Positions 1-9,073 of a stretch of 64,000 bases of DNA are shown here, piece after piece. A program made the translations under genes and the position numbers. The stretch is taken from positions 1 to 64,000 of the forward strand of contig NZ_FNBL01000002.1 of assembly GCF_900102315.1 (NCBI RefSeq). The letters are read 5' to 3'. The stretch's first letter is position 1; the number at the start of each line of letters is the position of its first letter. Source of the DNA: Celeribacter baekdonensis. Lineage in GTDB: Bacteria; Pseudomonadota; Alphaproteobacteria; Rhodobacterales; Rhodobacteraceae. Below the pieces are notes generated by a model, which saw only the letters and a list, made by a program, of their open reading frames with translations, made no database searches and had not been told where the DNA came from.

Positions 1-88
1 CAACAGCGGCGGTCAGAACAACCCAGTCAACGGTCACAGCACCGTCTTCGTCGCGGGAGAATTTGTTTGCAAGTTTGAAGAATTTCAT
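1..88 (-). CDS. Flp-type (type IVb) pilin, N-terminal part, cut by window edge
   Basis: The reverse strand opens at an ATG (86-88) preceded by a GGAGG ribosome site and encodes a short basic leader, then DEDGAVTVDWVVLTAAV before the window ends. This acidic patch plus VTVDWVVLTAA is typical of the small Flp/PilA-like pilins of Rhodobacterales, whose hydrophobic segment is assembled by Tad-type export machinery. Only 29 residues are visible, so the rest of the pilin and any tad neighbours cannot be judged. The family call is recognition of the N-terminal signature only. Confidence 0.7.
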   Translation of the reverse strand, partial: MKFFKLANKFSRDEDGAVTVDWVVLTAAV

Positions 89-480
89 TGGTGTTCCCTC
101 CAAGGATACATTTCGATTTTTTTCCACGTCTCAGCGTTTGGAGCGTTGGCGTTTCCCGTGCCGTGTGCCGCTCTGTCTTGCTTTTGATGAGGCTATATGG
201 CCTTTGAACTGGGGCAGGAGTTGGGCAGCATTGGTACGTTTTTGGACCCTCGAAAATTTTATGGAATAATCTGATTAACACATTGAAATCATGTAATAAA
301 AAATTTTAACTATTTTGCATAAAAATGCTTTTTTGGTGTTTTTAGAGTTAAAATTCAAATTTGATTGAGTCTGATTGTCGCTAAATCACTGGCAGAAAGG
401 CATGATTTTTGCCAAACTGGGGTCAATAAAAGCACGCGAAGCCAAAGACGTGCCCACCCCGAGCCGTAAAAGTCAGAGAT
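89..480. other. AT-rich intergenic region between divergent genes
   Basis: About 390 bases separate the divergent pilin and transglycosylase genes. The part from roughly 260 to 360 is markedly AT-rich compared with its surroundings and is the likely place for promoters of both genes. I see no convincing reading frame, RNA gene or strong palindrome in it. Confidence 0.5.
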
Positions 481-1398
481 ATGTTCATGATCACCGCAGT
501 TGCGCGCAGAGTTTGCGCCATCGGGTTTAAGGCGGGTGCCGCCTTGGCGCTGACGTCTTTTATATGTGTTGGCGCTTGGGGAACGCCCAGCCTGGCGCAA
601 GAGGCCGACCCAGAGACCGCGCCCAAGACCTATGTTCCGCCCCCGCCTTGGCCCGACGTCAAACCCAAGCGCATCGGTGTGCCCACGGGCGGAGCTGGCA
701 CGCTGATCACCGTGCAAATCCGTCCCGGCATGAAAACCGTCACGGCCCCGCCCAAACCGGCGGCTGTGCCAGAGGGCCTGCCAGAGGCGCCCAGTGTCGA
801 TCTGATGGCGTGGTATTGGAACGCGGTGCCGCATGATCTGTTTGGTGCCGGCCCCGAGCGGTTCGGCGCGGCTTTGGCGGCGCTGGATCTGTCTGAGGCG
901 CGGGCCGTGCCAAAACCCAGCTTTCAACAGATCACCGATCTTGCCAATCGCTATGGCACGTCCTTGTTGCTGCATTCCATCGGCACCAAGGTCAGCCCGG
1001 CCTTGGCTTTGGCGGTGATTTCGGTTGAATCTTCGGGGAAAGAAGACGCAGTGAGCGGGGCAGGGGCGCAGGGGCTGATGCAGCTCATTCCCGACACCGC
1101 CGCGCGGTTTGGCGTTGATCCCACCAACCCCGATCAAAACATCAAAGGCGGCATTGCCTATCTCGATTGGCTGATCAATGAGTTCAATGGGGATGTGGCG
1201 CTGGCGCTGGCGGGGTATAATGCCGGCGAAAACGCGGTCAAATCCAACAACGGCCCGCCGCCTTACGCCGAAACCCGCGCCTATGTCCCGAAAGTCTTGG
1301 CGGCGTGGCAGGTGGCCAAGGGCCTCTGCGTGACCCCGCCCGAACTTTATTCCGACGGTTGTGTGTTTGCCACCAATGCGGTGCGGGCACAAAACTAA
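481..1398 (+). CDS. Lytic transglycosylase, SLT domain
   Basis: This 305-residue protein should cleave the glycan strands of peptidoglycan in the periplasm. An N-terminal hydrophobic stretch (about residues 12-40, ending near LAQ) looks like a Sec signal. A proline-rich linker follows, then a C-terminal SLT domain from about residue 150. The catalytic Glu is expected at residue 183 in ISVESSG, followed by the usual GAQGLMQLIP, and LAGYNAGENAV matches the family's YNAG motif. A second ATG lies two codons downstream of the chosen start, so the true start may be 487. It stands alone and is followed by a terminator. Which lytic transglycosylase subfamily it belongs to is not resolved. Confidence 0.9.
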   Translation: MFMITAVARRVCAIGFKAGAALALTSFICVGAWGTPSLAQEADPETAPKTYVPPPPWPDVKPKRIGVPTGGAGTLITVQIRPGMKTVTAPPKPAAVPEGLPEAPSVDLMAWYWNAVPHDLFGAGPERFGAALAALDLSEARAVPKPSFQQITDLANRYGTSLLLHSIGTKVSPALALAVISVESSGKEDAVSGAGAQGLMQLIPDTAARFGVDPTNPDQNIKGGIAYLDWLINEFNGDVALALAGYNAGENAVKSNNGPPPYAETRAYVPKVLAAWQVAKGLCVTPPELYSDGCVFATNAVRAQN

Positions 1399-1408
1399 CA
1401 GATATGAC

Positions 1409-1434
1409 AAAGGGGCCGCAAAGGCCCCTTTTTA
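1409..1434. terminator. Bidirectional intrinsic terminator
   Basis: A perfect 9-bp stem (AAAGGGGCC / GGCCCCTTT) with a 5-base loop is followed by a short T-run. It lies between the convergent transglycosylase and SDR genes and can serve both strands. Confidence 0.8.
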
Positions 1435-1451
1435 TTGTTTCTCTGTCGTCC

Positions 1452-2192
1452 TCAGATCGACATTTTCTTAAAGATAAATTCCGGGATGTGCCGGATGATC
1501 AACATGATGTAGCGCCAGAAAAACGGCGTGTAGATCACGTTCTTTTTCTTGGCGACCGCGGTCAAAATATCACCCGCCACGGCATCGGGTGACGCGACCA
1601 AAAACATCCCCTCGATCCCCCAGGTCATCGCCGTATCGACAAACCCCGGTTTCACCGTGACCACATGGCCGCCCGCGCGCGTCAACCGATTGCGCAGACC
1701 GGACAGGTAGGTGGCAAAACCCGCTTTCGCCGAGCCATAGACGTAATTGCCACTCCGGCCCCGGTCGCCCGCCACCGATCCGACGCCGACAACCGTACCT
1801 TGGCCGCGTTCCTCAATGTGAGGCGCAAGCATGTGCAGAAAGGTGGCCGGGCCGGTGTGGCTGTCGGTGACAACACCTGCGATCAGCGTCGGGTCGGCGT
1901 CAATCGCGTCTTGTTCCGGCATCGAGCCAACGAAGACCGCGCAGTTGATCACGCCCTCTTCCGTTGTTGCGCGCTCAATAATTGGCGCAAACGTGTCTGT
2001 GTCGCGGGCGTCAAAGGGCAATGCCTCGGCGCACACAGCACCGCGTGCCAGACAATCGGCCGCCGTGGCCGCCAGATCGTCCATGTCTCGGCCACATAAA
2101 AACAAGGTCGCGCCCTCTTTCGCCAATCTGCGCGCCATCGCACGCGCCATGGATGAGGTTGCGCCCAAAATGATCCAGCTCTGTTGCATCAT
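1452..2192 (-). CDS. Short-chain dehydrogenase, DprE2-like (keto-sugar reductase)
   Basis: A 246-residue SDR with an N-terminal nucleotide-binding motif GATSSMARAMA and the catalytic YGSAK (YxxxK) motif. Its C-terminus, with aromatic and basic residues (YTPFFWRYIMLIIRHIPE), resembles the membrane-associated tail of DprE2-type enzymes. DprE2 uses NAD(P)H to reduce the 2-keto sugar made by DprE1, completing a 2-epimerisation of a polyprenyl-phosphate sugar. The start codon overlaps the stop of the upstream DprE1-like gene by four bases (ATGA), indicating translational coupling. The pairing is what makes DprE2 more likely than a generic SDR. The actual sugar substrate is unknown. Confidence 0.75.
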   Translation of the reverse strand: MMQQSWIILGATSSMARAMARRLAKEGATLFLCGRDMDDLAATAADCLARGAVCAEALPFDARDTDTFAPIIERATTEEGVINCAVFVGSMPEQDAIDADPTLIAGVVTDSHTGPATFLHMLAPHIEERGQGTVVGVGSVAGDRGRSGNYVYGSAKAGFATYLSGLRNRLTRAGGHVVTVKPGFVDTAMTWGIEGMFLVASPDAVAGDILTAVAKKKNVIYTPFFWRYIMLIIRHIPEFIFKKMSI

Positions 2193-3511
2193 GCCGCTCC
2201 TGTGCCATCGCGCAGGCCCAACCGGCGCACGAGGTCTGTTTCAAAGGCGCGGTCCGGGTCGGCTTTCGTCACCGCTTTGGCCCATGTGTCCTGGTCCGGG
2301 TACATGCCCGCGATCTGTGCGGCGCTGGCCACGCTGTCCTTGGCAAAATAAATCCGCCCGCCCGCGTCATGCGCCATATCGGTGAGTTCGGAAATCAACT
2401 CTTCCGCACCATCGCGATTGGGGAAATCGACCGCCAAAGTATAGCCCTCCATCGGGAAGGACATATAGCCGCCGCGCCCCGCGCCCATCTTTTTGAGCAC
2501 CGCCAAAGGCGAGGCCAGACCGGATGTGCCGATCCGTGTCAACATCGCGCGCAGCACCTCGACCTGATCCATCGGCACAACGCATTGGAATTGGTGAAAG
2601 CCGCGTTTGCCGTAGAGCCGGTTCCAATTGTGGATCGCATCAAGCGGGAAGAACGGGTCAGTGATGGGTTTGACCGAGGTGCGGCCCTTGGCCGGAACCC
2701 GGCGGAAATACAGCTCGTTGAACACCCGCACCACGGGGGCCGACAGCGCCCAGCTCGGGGCATTGAACGGTACAGATTTTGCCGCATCGCGGCTTTTGTT
2801 GATGCCGGAGGTGATTTCGCCCTCCTCTAAAATTCCACGCCCCAACCGCGCGCCGGTGGCGGTCGCGTCGATCCAACCGACCGTGTAATCGGTGCGGCTC
2901 TCATCAAAGGCCACAAGAAATGCGTCCAACCCATCAATGCGGCGTTCGGTCAGCACCATCATGTCGCCTTTGCAGGGCATGAGTTGGATTTTCGCACGCG
3001 CAATCACCCCGGTTTGACCCAGACCACCCACCGTGGCCTGCCACAGATCAGGGGCGGATTTCGGGGTTATTTTGCGGGTTTTCGCACCTTGGATCAGGGT
3101 GATCGCGGTCACATGCTGACCAAAAGACCCCATCACATGATGGTTTTTGCCATGCACATCATTGGCGATACAGCCGCCGACCGTGGCAAACCCGGTGCCC
3201 GGCATCACCGGCGGAATCCAGCCTTTGTTGGCAAAAGCGCGGCCCAGATCGCCGATCGGCATCCCGGCTTCGACCTCGACGATCCCGGTGGCGGGATCAA
3301 AGGCAATCACCCGGTCCAGCCGGGTCATGTCATAGGCGCGGCCTTCGTCATTGAGCGCGACATCGCCATATGAGCGACGCATGCCAAAGGCGGGCGCGCG
3401 GGTCTCAGTCAGATCGCGGATCAGGGTCGAAAGACGTTCGGGGCGGGCCACCAAACCAGAGGCCACGCGGGCGCGACCCCAGCCGGTGTAGGTGAGTTTA
3501 TTCCAGGTCAT
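2189..3511 (-). CDS. FAD-linked oxidoreductase, DprE1-like
   Basis: This 440-residue flavoprotein has an N-terminal FAD-binding (PCMH) domain with GMRRSYGDVAL and VGGCIANDVHGKNHH. The latter closely matches the DprE1 motif that carries the FAD-contacting His, and MGSFGQHV follows. A C-terminal ALO-type domain completes it. DprE1 oxidises the 2-hydroxyl of decaprenyl-phospho-ribose. At the place where mycobacterial DprE1 has the benzothiazinone-target Cys (CVDFP), this protein has AVDFP. I chose the ATG at 3511 because a GAAGG site precedes it; an upstream extension would run further into the flippase gene. It overlaps the upstream gene by 14 bases and the SDR by 4, so the three genes form one unit. 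Confidence 0.78.
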   Translation of the reverse strand: MTWNKLTYTGWGRARVASGLVARPERLSTLIRDLTETRAPAFGMRRSYGDVALNDEGRAYDMTRLDRVIAFDPATGIVEVEAGMPIGDLGRAFANKGWIPPVMPGTGFATVGGCIANDVHGKNHHVMGSFGQHVTAITLIQGAKTRKITPKSAPDLWQATVGGLGQTGVIARAKIQLMPCKGDMMVLTERRIDGLDAFLVAFDESRTDYTVGWIDATATGARLGRGILEEGEITSGINKSRDAAKSVPFNAPSWALSAPVVRVFNELYFRRVPAKGRTSVKPITDPFFPLDAIHNWNRLYGKRGFHQFQCVVPMDQVEVLRAMLTRIGTSGLASPLAVLKKMGAGRGGYMSFPMEGYTLAVDFPNRDGAEELISELTDMAHDAGGRIYFAKDSVASAAQIAGMYPDQDTWAKAVTKADPDRAFETDLVRRLGLRDGTGAA

Positions 3512-4514
3512 GTTGGACCTTCTTTGACAGGCGTTCAGCGAAAGGGAAAACCACAAGGCCGATGAGAATGGCGAACCAAAGCGTGGTCAGGCGAATGAGG
3601 GCGGTGGCGGGCACGGACATGGCCAAGGGCACGCCTTCGAGCGACAAAAGGGCGATCATGGCGGCCTCCGCGCCGCCAAGCCCGCCGGGTGCGCCGGTCA
3701 GCCCGCCCGCCAATGTGGCAAACAAAAAGATCGCGATGGCACTGGCGGCGTGAACCTCGGCACCCATCCAATGCAGCAAGAGATAAAAGGCCACCCCTTC
3801 GGCCAACCAGCCGCAGAGGGCCAGGGTCGAACCCGCAAACAAGGTGCCGCCTTTGGAAAAGGGTTCAAGCGAGCGCGCGGCGCGGCGGATGCGGGCGAAC
3901 AGCCGCGGGGCCTTGCCCGTGCTGCGGTGGCCGAATTGGGCGAGGCTGGCCAAAAGCCGGGGGCGTGTGGCGATAAACGCCGCCAAAAGCGCGGCCATCA
4001 CCACCGGCACACCACCAGAAATTCGCGTGCCAGAGGCCAAAAGCGCCGCCCCCATCAACACGGCCATCGCCGCCAGATCAGAGGCCCGGTCGACCAAAAC
4101 AAGCGGTGCTGTGCGTTCAAACGCCCAGCCGGTTTCGCGTTTGATCCAGCGCATCCGCACCAATTCTCCGACGCGCCCCGGCGTGACCGTCATGGCAAAC
4201 CCGCCCAGAAAATGGCGCAGGTTGGTGGCCAAGGAGAGCGGCAATCCGAGGTGGCGGGCAAAGAGGTGCCAGCGCAGCCCACGAAACAGGTAATTGACCA
4301 GAGAGAGCGCCAAAAGTGCGGCACCTTGCGGGATCGACAGCTTGGTGATCTGGGCGCGGACCTCGTCCCATCCTGTCGCCGTCACAGCGCCGGTCAGACC
4401 CACCGCAAGCAAGGCCAAAAGGCCCAGCATGAGCGCGCTGTCGCGCAAACGTGGGGACATGTTCGATGCCTTAGGTTTGGCAGATATGGGACGCTGCTCG
4501 GCGGTCATGGACAT
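3498..4514 (-). CDS. Flippase-like multi-pass membrane protein (LPG synthase TM / YbhN family)
   Basis: About 338 residues with roughly seven to eight hydrophobic segments. The motif NYLFRGLRWHLFARHLG and the stretch FAMTVTPGRVGELVRM are typical of the UPF0104/YbhN (lysylphosphatidylglycerol synthetase transmembrane) family, members of which are annotated as flippase-like. GGLTGAPGGLGGAEAAM near the C-terminus also fits. It is the first gene of a unit with the DprE1- and DprE2-like enzymes, so movement of a lipid-linked sugar across the inner membrane is a reasonable inference. The reading frame is open further upstream; I prefer the Met at 4514 (or 4508) because the extra residues look non-coding. 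The start is not firmly supported. Confidence 0.75.
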   Translation of the reverse strand: MSMTAEQRPISAKPKASNMSPRLRDSALMLGLLALLAVGLTGAVTATGWDEVRAQITKLSIPQGAALLALSLVNYLFRGLRWHLFARHLGLPLSLATNLRHFLGGFAMTVTPGRVGELVRMRWIKRETGWAFERTAPLVLVDRASDLAAMAVLMGAALLASGTRISGGVPVVMAALLAAFIATRPRLLASLAQFGHRSTGKAPRLFARIRRAARSLEPFSKGGTLFAGSTLALCGWLAEGVAFYLLLHWMGAEVHAASAIAIFLFATLAGGLTGAPGGLGGAEAAMIALLSLEGVPLAMSVPATALIRLTTLWFAILIGLVVFPFAERLSKKVQHDLE

Positions 4515-4622
4515 TTTGGGCTCTGTGTGTGGCCTGATTTCCCGATGTTTTAGCGACAAATTGGGGCAAGAATATGATGCTGTTTCTAATTTTAGAACAA
4601 TAAGGTCATGAAAAACGACATG

Positions 4623-4655
4623 AAAAAGCGCGGCCACCCGTTTCGGCCGCCGCGC
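4623..4655 (-). terminator. Intrinsic terminator of scoAB
   Basis: On the reverse strand GCGCGGC (4649-4655) pairs with GCCGCGC (4628-4634) and is followed directly by five T (4623-4627). It lies just downstream of the scoB stop codon. Confidence 0.75.
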
Positions 4656-4686
4656 CTTGTTTTGAATTTAGATATTCACAGAGGAC

Positions 4687-5313
4687 TTAGTCGACAATCG
4701 TCGCCTCGGTCGCAGCGCGCAACTCGGCCTCGGTCACGCCATCGGCGCATTCGACGATTTTCAAACCGCCCTCAACCACGTCCAAAACGCCCAGGTTGGT
4801 GATCACCCGGTCGACCACGCCCAGCCCGGTCAGCGGCAGGGTGCATTCCTTCAACAATTTGCTCTCACCGTGTTTGTTGGTGTGGTCCATCACCACCACA
4901 ACCCGGCCCACGCCCGCGACCAAATCCATCGCGCCGCCCATGCCTTTGACCAGCTTGCCGGGGATCATCCAATTCGCCAAATCGCCTTTCTCATCGACCT
5001 CCATCGCGCCCAAAATCGCCATCGCGATCTTGCCGCCCCGGATCATGCCAAAGCTGAACGAGCTGTCGAAATAGGCGGTGTTGGGCAGTTCGGTGATGGT
5101 CTGTTTGCCGGCGTTGATCAGGTCCGCGTCCTCTTCGCCCTCATAGGGGAAGGGGCCCATGCCCAACATGCCGTTTTCAGACTGAAGTGTCACGTTGACG
5201 CCTTCGGGGATGAAATTGGGGACCAGGGTCGGGATGCCGATGCCAAGGTTCACATAGGTGCCGTCTTCGAGTTCCAATGCGGCGCGCGCCGCCATTTGAT
5301 TGCGATCCCACAT
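4687..5313 (-). CDS. scoB: 3-oxoacid (succinyl-CoA:3-ketoacid) CoA-transferase subunit B
   Basis: 208 residues. With subunit A it moves CoA between succinyl-CoA and acetoacetate or a related 3-oxoacid in the cytoplasm, in ketone-body or PHB-derived acetoacetate use. The sequence has the family's [10 protein letters not shown] and the catalytic glutamate in SENGMLG, followed by [17 protein letters not shown]. Length is normal for the B subunit. It starts three bases after the scoA stop codon, so the two are co-transcribed and probably coupled. Substrate range beyond succinyl-CoA/3-oxoacid cannot be read from sequence. Confidence 0.93.
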   Translation of the reverse strand: MWDRNQMAARAALELEDGTYVNLGIGIPTLVPNFIPEGVNVTLQSENGMLGMGPFPYEGEEDADLINAGKQTITELPNTAYFDSSFSFGMIRGGKIAMAILGAMEVDEKGDLANWMIPGKLVKGMGGAMDLVAGVGRVVVVMDHTNKHGESKLLKECTLPLTGLGVVDRVITNLGVLDVVEGGLKIVECADGVTEAELRAATEATIVD

Positions 5314-5316
5314 GGC

Positions 5317-6021
5317 TTAGGCCTCCTCACGCTTGCGCAACGTGCGCTGTTCAATCCGCTTTTCGTGGTTGCCCTGAATGAGGCGGTGGACATAGACGCC
5401 GGGCATGTGGATGCAATCGGGGTCGAGACTGCCCGTTGGCACGATCTCTTCGACTTCCATGATGCAGACCTTGCCACACATTGCGGCGGGTGGGTTGAAA
5501 TTACGGGCGGTTTTGCGGAAAATCGCGTTGCCGGTCTCGTCGGCTTTCCACGCTTTCACGATGGAAATATCGGCAAAAATGCCCTCTTCCAAAATATAAG
5601 TCTCGCCGTTGAAATCTTTGTGTTCTTTGCCCTCGGCGATCACCGTGCCCACGCCGGTTTTGGTGTAAAATCCTGGGATTCCAGCACCACCGGCGCGCAT
5701 GCGTTCGGCCAAAGTGCCCTGCGGGTTGAACTCAAGCTCCAACTCACCAGAGAGGTATTGCCGCATGAATTCAGCGTTTTCACCCACATAAGACGACATC
5801 ATTTTCTTGATCTGATGTGTCTCCAACAGCTTGCCAAGGCCAAAGCCATCGACACCTGCGTTGTTGGAGGCAATGGTGAGGTCCTTGACGCCGCTTTCCA
5901 CCAGCGCGTCGATCAACAACTCAGGTATCCCGCACAGTCCAAACCCCCCGGCTGCGATCAACATCCCGTCGTGCAAAAGCCCCTCTAAGGCCTCTGTGGC
6001 GGAGCCGTATACTTTCTTCAT
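5317..6021 (-). CDS. scoA: 3-oxoacid CoA-transferase subunit A
   Basis: 234 residues beginning [12 protein letters not shown]. The glycine-rich stretch [10 protein letters not shown] and the segment [21 protein letters not shown] match the CoA-transferase alpha subunit, which forms the CoA-binding half of the enzyme. I placed the start at 6021 because a strong GGGAGAG ribosome site lies 6-7 bases upstream; nine further in-frame codons upstream lack such support. It is the first gene of the scoA-scoB pair, and the topA terminator lies upstream. Confidence 0.93.
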   Translation of the reverse strand: MKKVYGSATEALEGLLHDGMLIAAGGFGLCGIPELLIDALVESGVKDLTIASNNAGVDGFGLGKLLETHQIKKMMSSYVGENAEFMRQYLSGELELEFNPQGTLAERMRAGGAGIPGFYTKTGVGTVIAEGKEHKDFNGETYILEEGIFADISIVKAWKADETGNAIFRKTARNFNPPAAMCGKVCIMEVEEIVPTGSLDPDCIHMPGVYVHRLIQGNHEKRIEQRTLRKREEA

Positions 6022-6112
6022 TACTCTCTCCCGTTTCGTTTGGCGCAATTGGAATGAATAGGATGCGGGCTGTCAATGGAGGATGCCGCGCTGCAACAAA
6101 ATGGTGCAGCAA

Positions 6113-6136
6113 AAAGGGCCCGGTGAGGGGCCCTTT
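6113..6136 (-). terminator. Intrinsic terminator of topA
   Basis: A perfect 9-bp stem AAAGGGCCC / GGGCCCTTT with a 6-base loop is followed on the reverse strand by a T-run. It sits 40 bases downstream of the topA stop. Confidence 0.8.
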
Positions 6137-6175
6137 GGCGGATGGGATCTTGGGCTGGGTGGTGTTTTGCCCGGT

Positions 6176-8833
6176 TTACGCGTCTGGGGCCTTGGCCGCG
6201 GGTTTCTTGGCTGCGGGCTTTTTCGCGGCGGTTTTTTTGGCCGCCGGTTTCTTTGCGGCTGCCTTTTTCGCCGGGGCTTTCTTTTTGCCGCCCTTGGTCG
6301 CTTTTTCCGCAATCAAGGCCACCGCCTGCTCCATCGTCAGGTCTTCGGGCGTGATGTCCTTTGGCAAGGTCGCGTTGACTTTTTCCCATTTGACATAGGG
6401 GCCATAGCGGCCTTCCATGACGCTGATCGCGCCACCGCTCTCTGGGTGATCCCCTAATTCTTTCAACGGCTTGGCTGCCGCAGACCGACCCCGCCCCGGA
6501 TTGTTGCGCTTGTCGGTGATCAATTCAACCGCGCGGTTCATGCCGCATTCAAACACATCGTTCGGGTCTTTGAGATTGGCGTAAACGGGCTTTTCGTCGC
6601 CCGGCAGTTTGTGCATCAAATAGGGGCCAAAGCGCCCGAAATTGGCGGAAATCACGCCGCCTTCCGGGTGTTCGCCGATTTGGCGCGGCAGGCTTAGAAG
6701 CGTGAGCGCCTTTTCAAGGTCCATCGCATCCGCGTCCCAGCCTTTCGGCAAAGAGGCGCGTTTGGGCTTTTTGTTCTCTTCCGAAACTTCGCCGCGTTGG
6801 ACATAGGGGCCAAAGCGACCCGAGCGCAGTGAGATTTCGTTGCCGTCTTCGTCCTCGCCCAAAATCCGGTCGCCCGCTTCGGCGGCGTCGCCACTGATCG
6901 GGCGGGTGTAGCGGCATTCGGGGTAGTTCGAACAGCCAACAAAGCCGCCCGAGCGCGAGGTTTTCAGGTGCAAGCTGCCTTGGCCACAGAGCGGACAGAC
7001 GCGCGGGTCGCTGCCGTCTTCGCGCGGTGGATACAGCTGCGGGGCGAGGGCAGCGTCCAATTTGTCGAGCACTTCGGAAATCCGCAGCTCGGAGGTCTCG
7101 CCAATGGCCGCCGAAAAATCGCGCCAGAATTTCGCCAAAACCTCTTTGTAATCGAGCGCGCCGGCTGAGATTTCGTCGAGTTCTTCTTCGAGATTGGCGG
7201 TGAATTCATAGCCGACATATTTGCGGAAGAAATTCATCAAAAAGATCGTGACGATCCGGCCTTTGTCCTCGGGGATCAGGCGGTTTTGTTCTTTGCGGAC
7301 ATATTCGCGATCCACGATGGTGGTCAACACGGAGGCGTAGGTCGAGGGGCGGCCGATGCCCAACTCTTCCATCCGTTTGACCAAAGTCGCCTCGGTGTAG
7401 CGCGGCGGCGGGTTGGTATGGTGTTGCAGGCCCAAAACGGCATCTTCACCGGCCAAAATGGCCTCTTTGTCGGCGGCTTGCGCTTTGAGACCGCCCGCGA
7501 CACGTTTTAACGCTTCGCCGTCCATGATTTGCGGCAGGCGACCTTCGTCATCCTCGTCCACATCGTCGCGGCCCTCGGTGTAAACCGCCATAAACCCATC
7601 AAACACAATGACTTGACCTGTGGCGCGCAGCACGACCTCGTGGTCATCGGAGGTGATGTCTACGGTGGTCCGTTCAAGGCGCGCCGCCTCCATTTGCGAC
7701 GCAATGGTGCGTTTCCAGATCAGGTCGTAGAGTTTGCGTTGATCCGCGTCCGTCAGCTTGGCCTCATCGGGGGAGACAAACATATCGGTCGGGCGGATAC
7801 ATTCGTGCGCCTCCTGGGCGTTTTTGGCTTTGTTCTTATAAATCCGTGGGTTGGCGGGCACATAGCGGTCGCCATAGCGGGCTTTGATCGCGTCGCGCGC
7901 CTGTGTCACCGCTTCGGGTGCCATGTCGATCCCGTCTGTCCGCATATAGGTGATGAGGCCGGCCTCGTAGAGGCGTTGCGCGGCGTTCATCGCTTGGCGC
8001 GCGTCCATGCCGAATTTGCGCGACGCTTCCTGTTGCAGGGTCGAGGTCATGAACGGCGCAGAGGGGTTGCGCGAACCGGGTTTGGCCTCGACGGAGGCGA
8101 CTTTGAGCGCGCGCGAACTGACCGCTTGCACGGCCATCTCGGCGGTGAGGCGGTCTTTGAGGTCGAATTTATCGAGTTTCTTGCCCGAAAGCTGGGTCAG
8201 CCGCGCTTCAAACGTTTGTCCGCGCGGGGTCTCCAAAAGGGCCTTAACGGTCCAGTATTCTTGCGGATTGAAGGCTTCGATTTCGATCTCACGCTCGACG
8301 ATGAGGCGCAGACACACCGATTGCACCCGTCCGGCCGAGCGCGCGCCGGGCAGTTTGCGCCAAAGCACCGGGGAGAGGTTGAAGCCGACAAGGTAATCCA
8401 AAGCGCGGCGCGCCAGATAGGCGTCGACCAGCGGCACATCGACTTGGCGCGGGTGTTTCATCGCTTCCAGGATGGCGGTTTTGGTGATGGCATTGAAGGT
8501 CACGCGCGACACGGCGGTGGATTTTTTGATCGCCTTGCGTTTGGTCAGCGCCTCTTGCAGGTGCCACGAAATCGCTTCGCCTTCGCGATCAGGGTCCGTT
8601 GCGAGGATCAGTTCGTCGTCGTTTTTGAGCGCATCGGCGATGGCTTTGACGTGTTTGCGACTGTCCGCGCCGATCTCCCAGGTCATGTCGAACTCATTGT
8701 CGGTGTCGACAGATCCGTCTTTGGCCGGAAGGTCGCGGACGTGGCCATAAGAGGCGAGGACGGTGTAATTGCTGCCGAGATATTTGTTGATCGTTTTCGC
8801 CTTGGCCGGGGATTCAACAACAACAACTGGCAT
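6176..8833 (-). CDS. topA: DNA topoisomerase I
   Basis: This 885-residue type IA topoisomerase relaxes negative supercoils. The N-terminal Toprim domain begins with VVVESPAKAKTINKYLG and contains the acidic ATDPDREGEAI motif. The active-site tyrosine is Y296 in GLITYMRTDGI. A C-terminal zinc-ribbon-like repeat with CPLCGQGS and CSNYPECRY is seen near residue 590, followed by further topoisomerase C-terminal repeats (RFGPYVQRGE, RFGPYLMHKL, RYGPYVKWEK). The protein ends in a Lys/Ala-rich tail of PAAKK-type repeats, common in alphaproteobacterial TopA and probably DNA-binding. dprA lies upstream in the same orientation, separated by about 240 bases. Confidence 0.97.
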   Translation of the reverse strand: MPVVVVESPAKAKTINKYLGSNYTVLASYGHVRDLPAKDGSVDTDNEFDMTWEIGADSRKHVKAIADALKNDDELILATDPDREGEAISWHLQEALTKRKAIKKSTAVSRVTFNAITKTAILEAMKHPRQVDVPLVDAYLARRALDYLVGFNLSPVLWRKLPGARSAGRVQSVCLRLIVEREIEIEAFNPQEYWTVKALLETPRGQTFEARLTQLSGKKLDKFDLKDRLTAEMAVQAVSSRALKVASVEAKPGSRNPSAPFMTSTLQQEASRKFGMDARQAMNAAQRLYEAGLITYMRTDGIDMAPEAVTQARDAIKARYGDRYVPANPRIYKNKAKNAQEAHECIRPTDMFVSPDEAKLTDADQRKLYDLIWKRTIASQMEAARLERTTVDITSDDHEVVLRATGQVIVFDGFMAVYTEGRDDVDEDDEGRLPQIMDGEALKRVAGGLKAQAADKEAILAGEDAVLGLQHHTNPPPRYTEATLVKRMEELGIGRPSTYASVLTTIVDREYVRKEQNRLIPEDKGRIVTIFLMNFFRKYVGYEFTANLEEELDEISAGALDYKEVLAKFWRDFSAAIGETSELRISEVLDKLDAALAPQLYPPREDGSDPRVCPLCGQGSLHLKTSRSGGFVGCSNYPECRYTRPISGDAAEAGDRILGEDEDGNEISLRSGRFGPYVQRGEVSEENKKPKRASLPKGWDADAMDLEKALTLLSLPRQIGEHPEGGVISANFGRFGPYLMHKLPGDEKPVYANLKDPNDVFECGMNRAVELITDKRNNPGRGRSAAAKPLKELGDHPESGGAISVMEGRYGPYVKWEKVNATLPKDITPEDLTMEQAVALIAEKATKGGKKKAPAKKAAAKKPAAKKTAAKKPAAKKPAAKAPDA

Positions 8834-9073
8834 GGACTGTCCTTCGGGTTATGGTCTCTTGGCCTTATGGCGGCGGAAAATGGGGTCTGCAATGACTGAT
8901 TGTCAATGTGGCATCTACGGTTTTTTTGCGCCAAGGCAAGGCCGTTTTACCCATCATGCGGCATGATGTCCGCGCGATACCTAAAGGTATCGGGACGAAA
9001 AACCGGGTCTCAGCGGTTTGGGAATTTTTTGTGACACGGGTGAGGGCAGGGGCGTGTGAGCCGGGGTGCGCTG

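Noticed and set aside
7529-8899. Long forward frame opposite topA
   Set aside because: topA on the reverse strand has all type IA motifs. The antisense translation shows no domain and is a composition effect.
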